NCBI GenBank assembly: GCA_949775045.1
Contig: OX459108.1
Coordinates: forward strand, 9,386,072 to 9,450,071
Source of the DNA: Metridium senile
Taxonomy: Eukaryota > Cnidaria > Anthozoa > Actiniaria > Metridiidae
Direction of reading: 5' to 3'
Length of the DNA: 64,000 nucleotides
The translations under genes were made by a program, and so were the position numbers. The notes beneath the pieces are model-generated. The model was not told the DNA's origin. It ran no database searches and saw only the letters and a list, made by a program, of their open reading frames with translations. Position 1 is the first letter of the stretch. Each line of letters starts with the position of its first letter. This document shows, piece after piece, positions 37,391 through 49,829 of the stretch.

Positions 37391-38515
37391 TTTGAAAAAA
37401 TATTCAATTGTAGGCAAAATTAACTCAATGTGCGATATGAGCGCTGCAATAATTGAAAATAATGGCAGAATTAAATATCAACTATTTCAATTTTTCAATT
37501 TTCATTTTTTTTCATTTTATTCTATACTATGTGCTAAGTTTTTGTCTAATTCTTTATTATTTCGAAAAGTATCACATTGTAGTCAACATTAACTCAACGT
37601 ACATGAGATATGATTGAAGAGTGCTGCAATAATTGAAAATAATGGCAGAAATATCAATTATTTCAATTTTCAATTTTTATTTTTTTATTTTATTCTATAC
37701 TATGTGCTAAGGTTTTGTCTAATTCTATATTATTTTGAAAAATATCACATTGTACGCGTCAAAATTAACTCAACTAACATGAGATATGATTGAAGAGTGC
37801 TGCAATAATTGAAAATAATGGCAGAAATATCAACTATATATTTCAATTTTTAATTTTTTTTAATTTTATTCTATACTATGTGCTAAGGTTTTGTTTAATT
37901 ATTTTTTATTTGTATATTTTGAAAAATATCACATTGTAGTCAACATTAACTCAACTTACATGAGATATTATTGAAGAGCGCTGCAATAATTGAAAATAAT
38001 GTCAGAAATATCAATTATTTCAATTTTTCAGTTTTTTTATTTTATTCTTTACTATGTGCTAAGGTTTTGTCTAACTCTTTATTATTTTGAAAAATATTAC
38101 ATTTTATTCAAAATTAACTCAACGTACACGAAATATGATTGAAGAGTGCTGCAATAATTGAAAATAATGGCAGAAATGTCAATTATTTCAATTTTCATTT
38201 TTTTTTTTCATTTTATTCTACACTATGTGCTAAGGTTTTGTCTAATTCTTTATTATTTTGAAAAATATCACATTGTACGCGTCAAAATTAACTAAATTAA
38301 CATGAGATATGATTGAAGAGCGTTGTAATAATTGAAAATAATGGCAGATATATCAACTATTTCAATTTTTCATTTTTTTCATTTTATTCTATACTATGTG
38401 CAAAGTTTTTATCTAATTCTTTATTATTTTGAAAAATATCACATTGTATTCAAAATTAACTCAACTTATATGAGATATGATTGAAGAGTGCTGCAATAAT
38501 TGAAAATAATGGCTC
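37390..38515 (+). repeat. 170-180-bp satellite, seven copies
   Basis: GCTGCAATAATTGAAAATAA occurs in each unit, followed by TCAATTTTTCATTTTTTTCA and TATGTGCTAAGGTTTTGTCT. Confidence 0.94.
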
Positions 38516-38519
38516 TAAA

Positions 38520-39590
38520 TTCGTTTCAAACTCTTGAACCCATTTTGTCTGCAGCAAAACAAAACCACTTTGGCGTTCTTAATAATAAAGAAAAAGGCAG
38601 GTGATTAAAGTTTTAATTAAAACGAATGTCAAACGCTTCTAGTAAACATTTGCGAAGAAATAAGTAAATTTAGCCGAGAGGAAACTTGCGCTACATAGTG
38701 TCAAATAAGTCAAACACTAGAGTGACACGTTCTTGAATTGTAAGGAAAAAGGGTATTGCATTGTTGATGAGATTCGACTTAAGCTTATTAAAGTACACTA
38801 GGATTATTTATGAAAGCTACGTCAGCTTATATGACAATAGGGCGAATAGAAAACGTGAAAAAAGTTCTGATTTTGGCGCGTCGAAGCTGTTCATTTCAAT
38901 GTTTTGTTGCTTTTTATGCTTTTGTTGATTTCTTGCCAGCCTTTTTATTCCGATTAATTATAGATTTTGCTATTCCAATTGGTATCTTGTTACGTTGTAT
39001 TATTTTTGGAATAAAATAAATATTGAATAACTGCATTTCTGTAACGTTTCCTCATGGGTTGAGTTTTTCAATTATTCTTTACAAAATGTGCGTTTTTGGC
39101 GCTTTCTTATATTCCGCATGTTCATTTTTCCAACTTACTTTTTTGTTACATTTTTCCATAATTACGACTCATCATCTCATGAAAATGTAAAAAATGTAAA
39201 AATAAACTCGTATGAAAATGTAAAAGCATTAGCATTAGCATTAGCTATATTGGTGTTTTAATTTTCCGCCTGCTGATAATTTGGATTGATACATTTTGCA
39301 AACTACGAACTTGTCACTCATTAAAAATGTATTCAAATATTCGTATTTTGGTCGCACTTTTAGCTGAATGTGCGCTGACATTAGCCGTTTTCGCCCTAGA
39401 AGACGGACAAAATGGTCTGTCCGTAAATGTGTCCGTAAATTTGTAGATTTTAAATTTGTATATTAAATCGTCCGTAAATATGTTCGTCCAATATGAATTC
39501 AATCATCACAAATTGTTTTCGTCTCGTATTCAATGCTCCAGGCGATTTGTCCACCATAAGACGATTTGTCCGTCGAAAAAAAATCCAATT
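38520..39590. other. No gene recognised; GACGGACAAAATGG fragments at right
   Basis: Bases 39350-39590 hold GTCCGTAAAT and GATTTGTCCACCATAAGACG words shared with 11290-11450. Confidence 0.45.
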
Positions 39591-39597
39591 CTGGTAA

Positions 39598-39855
39598 ACG
39601 CTGCTTCTCCTTCCTTGCCCCACTACTGTGGAATAAACTGCCCCATCATGCAACTAACTGTTCTACCTTCAAAACATTTAAATCTGCTACAGTGGAACTA
39701 GCAAGAAATTAAATAAACTACTAGTATCAAAAGAACTCAAATCACACAAATTGTACTAACATAACTGGGTCAGATTGGAAAAAAATGTTATACTTTATTT
39801 GTAACCCAATAAAGTTTATTATTATTATTATTATTATGATTATTATTATTATTAA
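39598..39855 (+). mobile_element. Decayed LINE 3' end with (TTA)n tail
   Basis: A broken frame resembles the AxxLWNxLP..FK end of CR1/L2-type reverse-transcriptase ORFs (CTACTGTGGAATAAACTGCC, TTCAAAACATTTAAAT). It is followed by a 3' UTR and AATAAAGTTTATTATTATT. Only the last part survives. Confidence 0.6.
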
Positions 39856-40397
39856 ACTATTGATCTGTCTTCTGGTGTAAAGAGGGCCATTCCGTTACAC
39901 TTTCACACAGCCATAATGCCTTTGATTTTTAGATATCGTTATTAAAACTTGGATTATAATTTGCGTGATTGAAAAGGGCATTATTGTTATGTGAAAGTAG
40001 AGAATTATTTGGTGCGCGCAGTTTTCTGTGCGATATTTGTATTTGTAACTTCACAGTTTAGCGTCTATTTTCATATAGATGTAGTACTCAACAAATCTTG
40101 AAAATTGGCATTTGTTTTTGCGTTGATTTCGTCGTAGTTTTCTTCATGCTGTGTTTCACTGATTCGTGTAATTGGGGATCATAGAAAATATACTATATTA
40201 ATTTGTGTTGCATTTTGTGCACATGCTGACATTTTAATGAAAAACTTGTAATAGGTGGACGTATTTTGTTACGCTTTTTCCAACCAACCATTGTTATAAG
40301 AACAAAGGCAATTTGATAAATCTATAATTGGTAAAATGGTTGGCATATTAACATCATAATACCGACACTTGTTAATACTAGCCTCACCTATAAATCA

Positions 40398-40513
40398 TAG
40401 AGGATATTACATGGGCGCGGGGAGATACCAATTTTATCGAGTGTTGAAAGGATCTTTTTCAACATGAGAAGATAAAATTTGTATCTCCAAGCGACCATGT
40501 ATTGTTCTTTTTA
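40398..40513. mobile_element. MITE TAGAGGATATTACATGG
   Basis: GGGGAGATACCAATTTTATC pairs with GATAAAATTTGTATCTCC. Relative of 18152-18298. Confidence 0.8.
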
Positions 40514-40832
40514 TTATATAATTATCAATGAAAATAGAATAAACCTTTTTTTCGACACAAGAAGTTTCCGTAAAGCTGTGTAACCATAGTGATGATAACT
40601 TCATATTACCGGCATCCTTTGCAGGCGCGGATTTTTTCGGTAGCTGTGTGTCTAAGTGCAAAAAACTTCCCTCGATCCCCCACCTCCGTTGTCTTTTTGC
40701 ACATGTCTTTGGTTTCGTTGCGCTGTCAAATCGGTAACACAGATATCCCAAAACAACTTCTTCTCCTTTCCTCCGAAAGAAACGCTTGCTACGCAGGCTA
40801 CTGCTGTTGTTGATAATGTTTTTGTTGAAGTA

Positions 40833-41064
40833 AGGCTAGGTTTACACGGGACCGGACGATATTTTTGACCGGTCAAAAATCGTCCTGGACATGCTTGCTG
40901 TTCACACGCAACCGAACAATATTTTCGTCCTGTTCAGACGAATATTTGATTGGTAAGGCGTCCAAATTATTGCACGTTTAGCGCGGTCCCGTGTGAACGG
41001 AGCCCGTAAGCGGATGTTTTTTTGACCGGTCAATAATTCGTCCGGTCCCGTGTAAACGTAGCCT
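40833..41064. mobile_element. hAT-type MITE, AGGCTAGGTTTACACGGGAC ends
   Basis: Nearly perfect terminal repeats of about 28 bp. Internal GACCGGTCAAAAATCGTCC copies lie in both orientations. Confidence 0.85.
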
Positions 41065-41165
41065 AAGGTAATCTTGTTCATATTCTTGTACATTTTAGTG
41101 GATGTTTTATACTTTCTGCAACTTTATTTAATTTAATTTAACTTATTCCTTTCTTTTAATTCTAG

Positions 41166-41192
41166 GTGAAGCTAAAACCGGTCCTATTTAAG
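41166..41192 (+). other. Possible 27-nt micro-exon
   Basis: CTTTCTTTTAATTCTAG is followed by 27 bases and then GTAAGC. The block reads VKLKPVLFK without a stop. The only support is the strong splice sites at both ends. Joined directly to 44491 it would be in frame only with the ATG frame there. Confidence 0.3.
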
Positions 41193-41359
41193 GTAAGCAA
41201 CTGTTAAAATGTGTGCTATTTAGCAGTAATTATCATATAGTCAATGCTAGATATGGAATATAATAAAAATATCTAATGGAAAATTGACCATGGGGACTGA
41301 GAATACCTGAGAGAAATCGAAGTAGTGTTCTATTATAACGTTTTCGTATATCCTACTTT

Positions 41360-41760
41360 TAACATGCAAATGAGCATATATGTAAAACATGCTAATGAGG
41401 TGTGCGTGTAGCTAAGTGCTTTTATTTGTTTCCTTGAGCCACAAGCCACTGTGAAAATTATTGATAAAAGTTGGTTTATAAAAGTGTTTTCGTTATCACT
41501 GTTCTATTTTCATTATTTTAAACCGAGAGCGCGACTCGCCGACGAATTTTGCTATACACACACACCTCATTAGCATGTTATTCTACACATGCTCATTTGC
41601 ATGTTAGAAGTGAGTTTTACGAAAATATTCTATCATTTTTGATTATTTTAAACCGAGAGCGCGACTCACTGAAGCATTTTGCTACACGCACACCTCATTA
41701 ACATGTTATTCAACACATATGCTCTTTTGCATGTTAAAAGTGAGTTTTACGTAAATATTC
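41360..41760 (+). repeat. 133-bp direct repeat pair plus inverted half
   Basis: AACCGAGAGCGCGACTC at 41520 and 41652 starts two units that share ACCTCATTAGCATGTTATTC-type sequence. An inverted version lies at 41360-41420. Confidence 0.85.
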
Positions 41761-41761
41761 T

Positions 41762-41763
<2 letters not shown>

Positions 41764-41850
<87 letters not shown>

Positions 41851-41965
41851 TGATGATGATGATGATGATGATGATAATGATAACTTTATTTAAAGAAGGT
41901 TAACAAAACACTTACAAAGTGCACCAGTTTAGCAAAGCTAATCTTCCACTGGGCCTTCTATTTTT
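41764..41965 (-). mobile_element. LINE 3' end (minus strand) with (ATC)n/(ATT)n tail
   Basis: Read on the minus strand: GGCCCAGTGGAAGATTAGCT, TTTAAATAAAGTTATCATT, then (ATC) and about 28 ATT units. The poly-Ile and poly-Met frame here is spurious. Confidence 0.65.
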
Positions 41966-42049
41966 GTATATATATTATTAGGTTTTAGTATTTTTTTTGT
42001 TTTTGCATTATCATTCAATAATATTCGTATGTTTTAAAATAATAATAAT

Positions 42050-42310
42050 GTTTATTAACTATCTTAGTCGAGCGGACACCATTGATGTGAGTTATCATTG
42101 ATGCGAATCTTTATATTAGAGCGCAAACATTATATTCATGAAATAGAATAAAATTGCTATGTTGTAAATAATAATATTCCTTATTTAGTGACTATTAGTC
42201 ACTATCGCCGACAAAGGCAAGACAGTACAGCTGGTTGCAATGAGTTATTGTTGTTTCTGGTTGAGAGATAGTGACTAAGAAGACACTAAAGAGAAACCGT
42301 TGAGTGATTT
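42050..42310. mobile_element. Dispersed repeat, reversed copy
   Basis: AGAGCGCAAACATTATATTC and TTATTTAGTGACTATTAGTC match the complement of 32060-32270. Confidence 0.6.
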
Positions 42311-42610
42311 TTGTCGTCTGTGAAAGAAAAATGACAAACTAGTTTGTAGTAGTGCGTAATAGTTGGTAATAGATACAAAGAGACTAAAAGAGTCAAGATT
42401 ATGTGTGTCATACAATAAATTAAATCGATCATAACAATCATTAATTGTAAAGATTGAAACACAAGAAACTACAGTGACTTTTATAGCCTGTTATAACAAA
42501 ATTCATTGATCGTCATAGTCTATTAAATAATTTTCCAAAAAAAATATTTTTTCATACTGCAATGCGCCACGATTTCTTATAGTAAAGTCGCACATTCAAT
42601 GGGCATATAT

Positions 42611-42800
42611 ATATACCTATTTCAAAAATCGTTGTCGCAAACAAAGCCACAGTCCACACTCTGCAGCCTGCAAAGGATGTTGGTATTTCTTCAGTCTTGT
42701 TATCGATTTATTTATAGCATATTTTGGATGTACGTGTTTGTGTTTTATGACCATAACAAGTTGTTGTTGTGGTAGATACAAATATAAATTTTCATTAATT
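42611..42800 (-). mobile_element. Half copy of TACACC MITE, TCGTTGTCGCAAAC subfamily
   Basis: ATTTCAAAAATCGTTGTCGC, ACAGTCCACACTCTGCAG and AAAGGATGTTGGTATTTCTT match one half of 57099-57393. No second end is seen. Confidence 0.7.
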
Positions 42801-42913
42801 TCACATCTTGTTGTAGTAATTTGTTCAAATGATTATCAACAACAATAGTCACTTTTCAACTTTCAAAACGTACTTATACCATCATTATATTATTGTGTAT
42901 TCGAGTGGTTCTC

Positions 42914-43033
42914 ATTAACCCGCGAAACACAGTATATATTAGCTAAAGTGTGATAGTCAAATAACAACAAAAGAACACAAAGGAAATAAGGTGCATTAAA
43001 TGATGATACACTAAAGAGTGTTTCACGGGTTAA
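42914..43033. mobile_element. Inverted-repeat element, ATTAACCCGCGAAACAC ends
   Basis: ATTAACCCGCGAAACAC (42914) and GTGTTTCACGGGTTAAA (43019) are inverted. The left 110 bp is directly repeated at 43035-43130. Confidence 0.7.
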
Positions 43034-43359
43034 AGTGGTTCTCATTAACCCGCGAAACAAAGTATATTAGCCAAAAGTGTGATAGCCAAATAACAACAAA
43101 AGAACACAATGAAAATAAGGTGCATTGTGGTTCCTGCGCAATGCGTTGTGGGATAAGCTCGGGATAAAGAAAAAAATGGCAGGTTGTCTTGTGAAATTTA
43201 TTACAATGAATACGGTTGTTTTTTCTATTTTGCAATTCTCACTTTATTTTGCCTTCACATTTGTTCTGGTATATTTTCTTTATGCTTTTGTTGATTATAA
43301 ACTACGTGATTCCTCGCTTTTGCAACTCGCACATCACTGCGCATGTCTTCGAAAATTAC

Positions 43360-43930
43360 AGAATTACGACTTTTAGGAGACTTTCCATTCATATTATGTG
43401 TTAAAATGCTGTATAGCAAAAATTCCATTTGATCATTAACTACAATATATATTGCCTCTTAATGTGATTATTCGCTTTTGAGACGCGAAATATTAAAATT
43501 TGAAACGCAGAAAATTGCAGAATTACGACCTTTATGAGAGTTTCCATTCATATTTATTGTGTGTTAAAAATGCTGTTTAGCAAAAATTCTATTTGATTAT
43601 TAACTATAATATATATTGCCTCTTAATGTGATTCCTCGCTTTTGAAACGCGCTTATTACTGCGCATGTACATATCTTCGAAAATTACAGAATTACGACTT
43701 TTATGAGAGTTTCCATTCATATTTATTATGCATGTGTTAAAAATGCTGTATAGCAAAAATTCGATTTGATTATTAACTACAATATATATTGCCTCTTAAT
43801 GCGATTTCTCGCTTTAGAAAGGCGCAAAATTACGACTTTACCTGATCATGATTCACATTGTGTGTTAAATTGAAATGCTGTATAGCAAAAACTCGATTCG
43901 CTTATTAGCTAAAAAAATATATTGCCTTTT
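43360..43930 (+). repeat. About 180-190-bp tandem repeat, four copies
   Basis: AATTACAGAATTACGACTTT, ATGCTGTATAGCAAAAATTC and ATATATATTGCCTCTTAATG recur; the last unit is diverged. Confidence 0.92.
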
Positions 43931-44490
43931 AAACCTTTTTCGCCGTGCTTATAATCACGATATTGGCCATTGTTAATATATGTATTTTAAATCATAACAA
44001 CTGCGAGAACCGCTGTTGTCACCGTCGGAGATATAAGCAAGATACAAACTAGACTACACTTCATACTTCCTTATACTTTAAACGCAAAATTACACTCATT
44101 TATTCAAGTTAAATATTTCTGTTTTCTATATTATGAATCCCTCGAACACAACTATATTCCGTTATCTGCACTGCTCATGAATTGTTTAAATGTCGGTACA
44201 ATTCCGTTATGAAGTTATTTTGTTTTGAACATGGTATTTATGAATTATTTTCATTAGGCAAGAGCACAGGGGGTCCACGCCAAATATTTTGATTTTTAAA
44301 AGAAAATCGCTTGAAAATTAGAAACCCGGGGACTCCCACTTTGATTTTCTAAGCTGTTTAAATTGTAATGTTATTTTGTGATGGAGCCTTTTAGTCATTT
44401 TCTTATCTTGTTCTCGTATAATTGACTACTTCATGACATTCATGTTACACTACTTTATTTAATTAGCCAGTAATCAATTTGTCTCTGCAG

Positions 44491-44670
44491 ATGCGCGCCG
44501 CGCGGCTCGTTTTCAGAAGTACATTTACGACGATTCATCTGTTAAACCATTCGTACTCTCGCGCTCTAAGCCGTCGACATTTCTAAGGGATTCATAGCTA
44601 ATCCTCACAAGATTAAAAGAGTATATTACAACAGAAAGCTGAGAAAGCAAAGGCTGTCGCACAGTCTCTG
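44491..44670 (+). pseudogene. Exon-like block with an apparent one-base deletion, gene unknown
   Basis: A clear pyrimidine tract and acceptor (TTTGTCTCTGCAG) precede, and a donor GTATGT follows at 44671. It is visibly more GC-rich than its surroundings. One frame reads DARRAARFQKYIYDDSSVKP then FVLSRSK. After a one-base shift near 44570 another continues AVDISKGFIANPHKIKRV and YYNRKLRKQRLSHSL. The continuity across the shift suggests a coding exon that lost a base, or a sequence error. A third frame starts with an ATG and reads MRAARLVFRSTFTT, like a mitochondrial presequence, and stops after 31 codons. I do not recognise the protein. Confidence 0.4.
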
Positions 44671-45334
44671 GTATGTATTTATAACCAACATTATCTTCCT
44701 GTTTTTTGATTTATTGTCTTGACATTTATGATGTTGACGTTGATGTTTGTGAAAAACCATACACAAAAGTGTATTTATTTGTCTTTCTTTAGCTTACAAT
44801 CTTCAGAAATGTGAAAAAAAAAACATTTTTGTCTAGTTTTATTTCGGAATATTTCGCGCCTTAATTGCATATATTCAAACAATATAGTTATTAGTATAAG
44901 ATGATATATCCTTTTTAATTTGATGATTCTAGTTTAGTAATAATTTCTTAGGTTTGCGTTTAGAAATTTCGCGACACTTAATTTTGAAAACTATTCTTTC
45001 TAAAAAACTGAGGAAAAAATCGTCGATTTATTTGCTTTCTTTTTTGCTTATCATACTCTAGATTATAGCACAATAAGCGATGGGGTTCTTTCTTCTTTCC
45101 TTTCTGGCGTCCTTTCATTGATTTTGTCAATGATTTCACGTTGATAGGGTCAAAAAAGTGATCTTTTCGTTTTCAATTTTGTGCTGTTGTCGGCATAAAT
45201 GATATTTGCACAAAAAGCTTTACTTTTTGCAGGCTCTATAAACTAAATAAAAAAACATACGCTTTACTTAAATTTAGATAAATGAATAACCGTTACTTTG
45301 ATCAATAAATAACGGTATATTTCTCGATTTACCA

Positions 45335-46150
45335 TGTCAGTTATTTGAGTAACCACTACTCATTCGTTTTTACAGTGAGTAACTATGGACGCATCGATTT
45401 ATTCTGTTATTTGAGTAACCACTACTCAGTAGTTTTTACAGTGAGTAACTGTGGATGCAACGATTTACTCAGTTATTGGAGTAACCACTACTCAGTAGTT
45501 TTTGCAGTGAGTAACTGTGGACGCATCGATTTATTCTGTTATTTGAGTAACCACTACTCCGTAGTTTTTGCAGTGAGTAACTATGGACGCATCGATTTAT
45601 TCTGTTATTTGAGTAACCACTACTCAGTAGTTTTTGCAGTGAGTAACTATGGACGCATCGATTTATTCTGTTATTTGAGTAACCACTACTCAGTAGTTTT
45701 TGCAGTGAGTAACTGTGGATGCAACGATTTACTCAGTTATTGGAGTAACCACTACTCAGTAGTTTTTGCAGTGAGTAACTATGGATGCATCGATTTACTC
45801 AGTTATTTGAGTAACCACTACTCAGTAGTTTTTACAGAGAGTAACTGTGGATGCAACGATTTACTCAGTTATTGGAGTAACCACTACTCAGTAGTTTTTG
45901 CAGTGAGTAACTGTGGACGCATCGATTTACTCAGTTATTTGAGTAACCACTACTCAGTACTGAGTTTTTGCAGTGAGTTACTGCGGATGCATCGATTTAC
46001 TCAGTAACCACTACTCAGTAGTTTTTACAGTGAGTAACTTTGGATGCACCGATTTACTAAGTTATCTTAGTAACCACTACTCAGTAGTTTTTACAGTGAG
46101 TAACTGTGGATGCAACGATTTACTCAGTTATTTGAGTGACCACTACACCC
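45335..46150 (+). repeat. 66-bp minisatellite, about 12 copies
   Basis: GAGTAACCACTACTCAGTAG and TTTTTGCAGTGAGTAACT recur every 66 bp. As 66 is a multiple of three, one frame stays open for 220 codons (a 22-residue repeat, SNHYSVVFAVSN..). I take it as a by-product. Confidence 0.95.
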
Positions 46151-47150
46151 AGTCAGTCGTTTTTTTTTTGTGGTGTTTGTGATCGAATTTTTCGAAAATA
46201 AGGGCAATTGTGTTACATTTATCAGTTATACTCATAATGAACGGTTGTAGATACGTTTGTTGCTTTAGTGCTCCGTTAATAAATGCCCAATCTAAAATAA
46301 GAATTACAAATGAAAAGGGTTTAAGGCGGGACTAACTAACAACCATCAATACAAAAAAAATTATTTGAAAAAAATATAACTCCTTAATTTACTTTCTTAA
46401 TGCCTAAAAATATATTTTTTTCATTTTTCCTCGATCTTCTCAAGTTCCGTTTTATCATTTTTTTCATGAAATGTTTTTAACAAAAGTAAGAGAAAAAACG
46501 AGAAAGAAAAAATTTCCATATAGCTTTTAAAAACATCAATATATTTATTGCTGATGTAGTTTTTTTTCCGTTTTTATCCCAGGGTAGTTTTAAATATTCT
46601 TATTCGCAACGTGAGAATAAAAAAATCCTAATATTACAATATACATTTTTTTCCTTTGCTCAATATTTCTATAGGATTTTTGTTGTACTTTTAATTTGTT
46701 CATATTACCCAACAAAGTTCAAAATCGATCATACTCAACGGAAGCCATGTCAGTAGACAAAATATCGCACGTTTTAGACTTTGTTTTTGTCTCCCAAACA
46801 CCATTACGCTTTATTACATTTTTTTTCTTACAATGTGAAAAACAATTACGAGCGTCACTAATTAATTTGGAACAATCTCAGTTCGAAGACATAATCTTAT
46901 CACTTTTGATGGATGTTGATTCTAGTGTACTTGTGTTTCACGGTTTGTAAAACGTGTACTATAATATAGCAAAGGTATAGTAGACACAATATTGTTCATT
47001 TTGTTCATTGGCATAAATCCGTTGTATAATTAAATATTAATCTATTTTTGAGTTCATTGACAATAACGCGTGATCAAAAATACCAGTAAAATATGAAAAA
47101 AATAAAACTACGAAGTAAAATGTCATCTTGTACCGGCAAATCAGTGGGGA
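46150..47150. other. No supportable gene
   Basis: An 84-codon frame (46696-46950, SVDKISHVLDFVFVSQTPLR) has no splice context or domain I recognise. Confidence 0.4.
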
Positions 47151-47900
47151 ATATACTTTAACTAGAAGTTAAACTTGTGTTTAGTGCATCAGTGTTTGTG
47201 ACAAACAAATGACGTAGAAATGTACAATAGCTAGCAGTTAAACCAGTGTAGACTGCGATGGTGTTTTTAAGAAGATTTTAAGGAACCAATTGAAGTAAAC
47301 ATGTACGATAACTAGCAGTCAAACTTGTGTTTACTGCGATTAAACTAGTGTAAACTGCGACGATGTGCCTAAAGAACCAATTGGTGTAAAAATACACGAT
47401 AACTAGCTGTTAGTGTTGAATACGACGCTGTTTCTATGGAAACAATGGGAGTAAACATATACGATAACTAGCTGTTAAACTATTGTTAACAGGGACATTC
47501 TTTTTAAGGAACCAATATTGGCGTAAAAATGTGAGGTAACCAACAGTTAAACTAGGGTAGATCGCGTCGGTGTTTCTAAGGAACCAATTAATAATAATAA
47601 TATAGAAGACGCTTTTATAGCGCACTATACGTAGTGCGCTTTACAGAGACAAAAACATAATTATAATTGAAGTAAAATGTACGATAATTAGCTGTTAAAC
47701 TATACTGTAGAAGTAGTTTAAATTGTGACGATGTTTGGAGTACAAATGTACGCTATAATTGGCAGGCAAACTAGTGGAAATTGCGTCGGTCTTTTTCAAT
47801 AACCAATTAGGGGTATGAACTAGCGGTTTAGTTTTGTCTGAGAAAACAAAATGAACGGAAAACTAGTAAAAACTGCGGCGATGTTTCTAAGATATCAATT
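47150..47900 (+). repeat. Old degenerate tandem repeat, about 80-110 bp
   Basis: ACGATAACTAGCTGTTAAAC, ACTGCGACGATGTTTCT and AAGGAACCAATT recur in eight or so diverged units. Similar words appear at 32490-32720 and 56055-56530. Confidence 0.7.
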
Positions 47901-48031
47901 GGCATAAATTAAAGGAGGAAATCTATACATTAAAGAAACAGTTAAACTTGCGTGGGCTCAAGAGAGAAGTCCCTTGAGAGAAAAAGCTTCATTGTTTTGA
48001 CCACAAACATGGCTGCCATGAAATCTCTCTT

Positions 48032-48163
48032 GGGGCTATTTATATGAAAGCGAGTTGTCCCGTGCTAGCCGGGATAACTCTATTGTTTTATGTCCTCGGA
48101 GAATACAAAACAAAAGAGTTATCCCGGCTATCAGGGACAACTCACCTTCATATAAACAGCCCC
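48032..48163. mobile_element. MITE GGGGCTATTTATATGAA
   Basis: Arms of about 50 bp: GGGGCTATTTATATGAAAGC and GAGTTGTCCC..AGCCGGGATAACTCT are mirrored, leaving a 30-bp loop. Confidence 0.92.
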
Positions 48164-48289
48164 TTATTAATAGCTCTGTTTTATTTTAATTCGCATACCG
48201 TCGACTGCAACAATATTACGACCACTCTAACTTTCCTTATTCTCTTTTTCTACATTTAATATTGCATACAGAACACCTACACAACGCTG

Positions 48290-48640
48290 TTCACATGTTA
48301 ATATACGTGATCAAGACAAAAAAAATATTTGTGCTCAAATATTGAAATTTCATAAATTATAAAATAGCTATACGTCCCGCTTTTTTTTTTTTTTTCTCGA
48401 ACACACAACCACTGCTCACATGTTGATTTTTGTGAGTAATACAAAAAGAAATATTTTTGCTCTCATATTGATTGAACTTTCATAAATAATATAATAGATA
48501 TATCAGAGTCCGCTATTTTTTTTCTTGGGCATAACTCTGCTCATATGTTGATTTTTGTGAGTAATATAAAAAGCAAATATTCTTGCTCTCATATTGATTG
48601 AACTTTCATAAAATATATATATCAGTGGGGTTTTTTTCGT
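48290..48640 (+). repeat. About 120-bp tandem repeat, three copies
   Basis: GCTCACATGTTGATTTTTGT and CTCATATTGATTGAACTTTC recur; the first unit is the most diverged. Confidence 0.85.
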
Positions 48641-49074
48641 TGTCGTTTCCACAGGACCGTTAAATAATCCGGTTTCAAACGTTTGAACGTGCTTAAAATA
48701 ATAATCAAAAATGCAATTTGTGGTGGCGTGAGTTGATTGCATAAAAAACGCGACGAATGACAATGAAGATATAACGTTAAAAATGATTATATTTATCATT
48801 TTTGGGGGTCTTTAGGTCATTGTATAAAAACAAAAACTAGGGTTATGTTTTAAGTTAATCAAAAAGGGTTCGCAATGATGGGCATGAAGGCGGAAGTGAT
48901 AAGAATGAAGCGTAGGCTTCTGTCGAGCAGAATTTCTTCAAAACTAGAAAAATACCATTAATTCTGGAGCGGAATAGCTTTGCTACAAAACCGTCTGAGT
49001 AAATGGTAGAAAATCAATGCAACCACGCTATTTAAAAAAAAAAAATAATTGCACATACTATTGAACTTGGTACG

Positions 49075-49265
49075 TGCTCACTCAAATAACAGAGTAACTG
49101 ATCAATCATCTACAGTTACTTAATGCACAGACTATTGAGTAGTCGTCACTCCAACAACTGAGTACTAATAAATCAGTGTATCCAGAGTTACTCACTGCAA
49201 CAACAATTGTCAAGTGGCTACTTAAACAACTAGTAAATCGATGAGTCTACAGCTACTCAATTATA
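49075..49265 (-). repeat. Diverged, inverted relatives of the 66-bp unit
   Basis: ACTCAAATAACAGAGTAACT and AGAGTTACTCACTGCAACAA match the complement of the 45335-46150 unit. Confidence 0.6.
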
Positions 49266-49324
49266 CTGTAAGTAAGGACTTCTCATTTATTTTTAGTTAA
49301 GTGTGATATTTGCTCACCTATGAA

Positions 49325-49690
49325 ATATTTTGAGTCAGGTGATCTCGCTTCGAAGCGCGCAAAGGATTGTTTGTCAAAACGAACAGTTCCAAAATGGCGC
49401 CTCGAGACAGCAACGATTTCGGTTACTTTTAGGCTTTTGCGTTTTGTTTTTATCCTTTTTTATTGCTGATAGGGAAGCAGAGAGCATTTGTTGTATAAGT
49501 TACATATAATTTTGTAATGTTAAGTTATGTTATGTTATGGACGAACTGAATTTATAGCGAATAACACGGGAAACAGCTCTCCGGCGAACGACGCCATTTT
49601 GGAACTGATGGCGATGCGACAAAAATGCTTCGGATTGGCTTATACTAACCGGAAGTTCGCGCGCAAAATCTTCTGGAATACTTTTACTGA
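49325..49690 (-). mobile_element. Dispersed element, copy B (opposite to 18376)
   Basis: TTTGTCAAAACGAACAGTTCC, CTCGAGACAGCAACGAT-type words and CGATGCGACAAAAATGCTTC follow the reverse order of copy A. Confidence 0.7.
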
Positions 49691-49829
49691 CTAAAGTGAG
49701 CATTTTACTGACAGCAGACATGCTAAATGTTTTTTATATGTTTTCTTCATATTTGCACCACATTTGCAACTAGAGAACATGAGTCAATCTAAGTTTTCGG
49801 CGAGTGCTTTTTGAAATAAGTAGATGCCT

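Noticed and set aside
40580..40830. Overlapping frames as a conserved gene
   Set aside because: Frames on both strands overlap and the patch ends in GCTACGCAGGCTA, an element-like end; no splice support.
45345..46007. 220-codon ORF with 22-residue repeats as a secreted repeat protein
   Set aside because: The unit is 66 bp, so openness is automatic if one unit lacks a stop; units resemble a mobile-element end and no start or leader is convincing.
46696..46950. 84-codon frame as an exon
   Set aside because: No splice sites or recognisable domain; length is within chance for AT-rich DNA.
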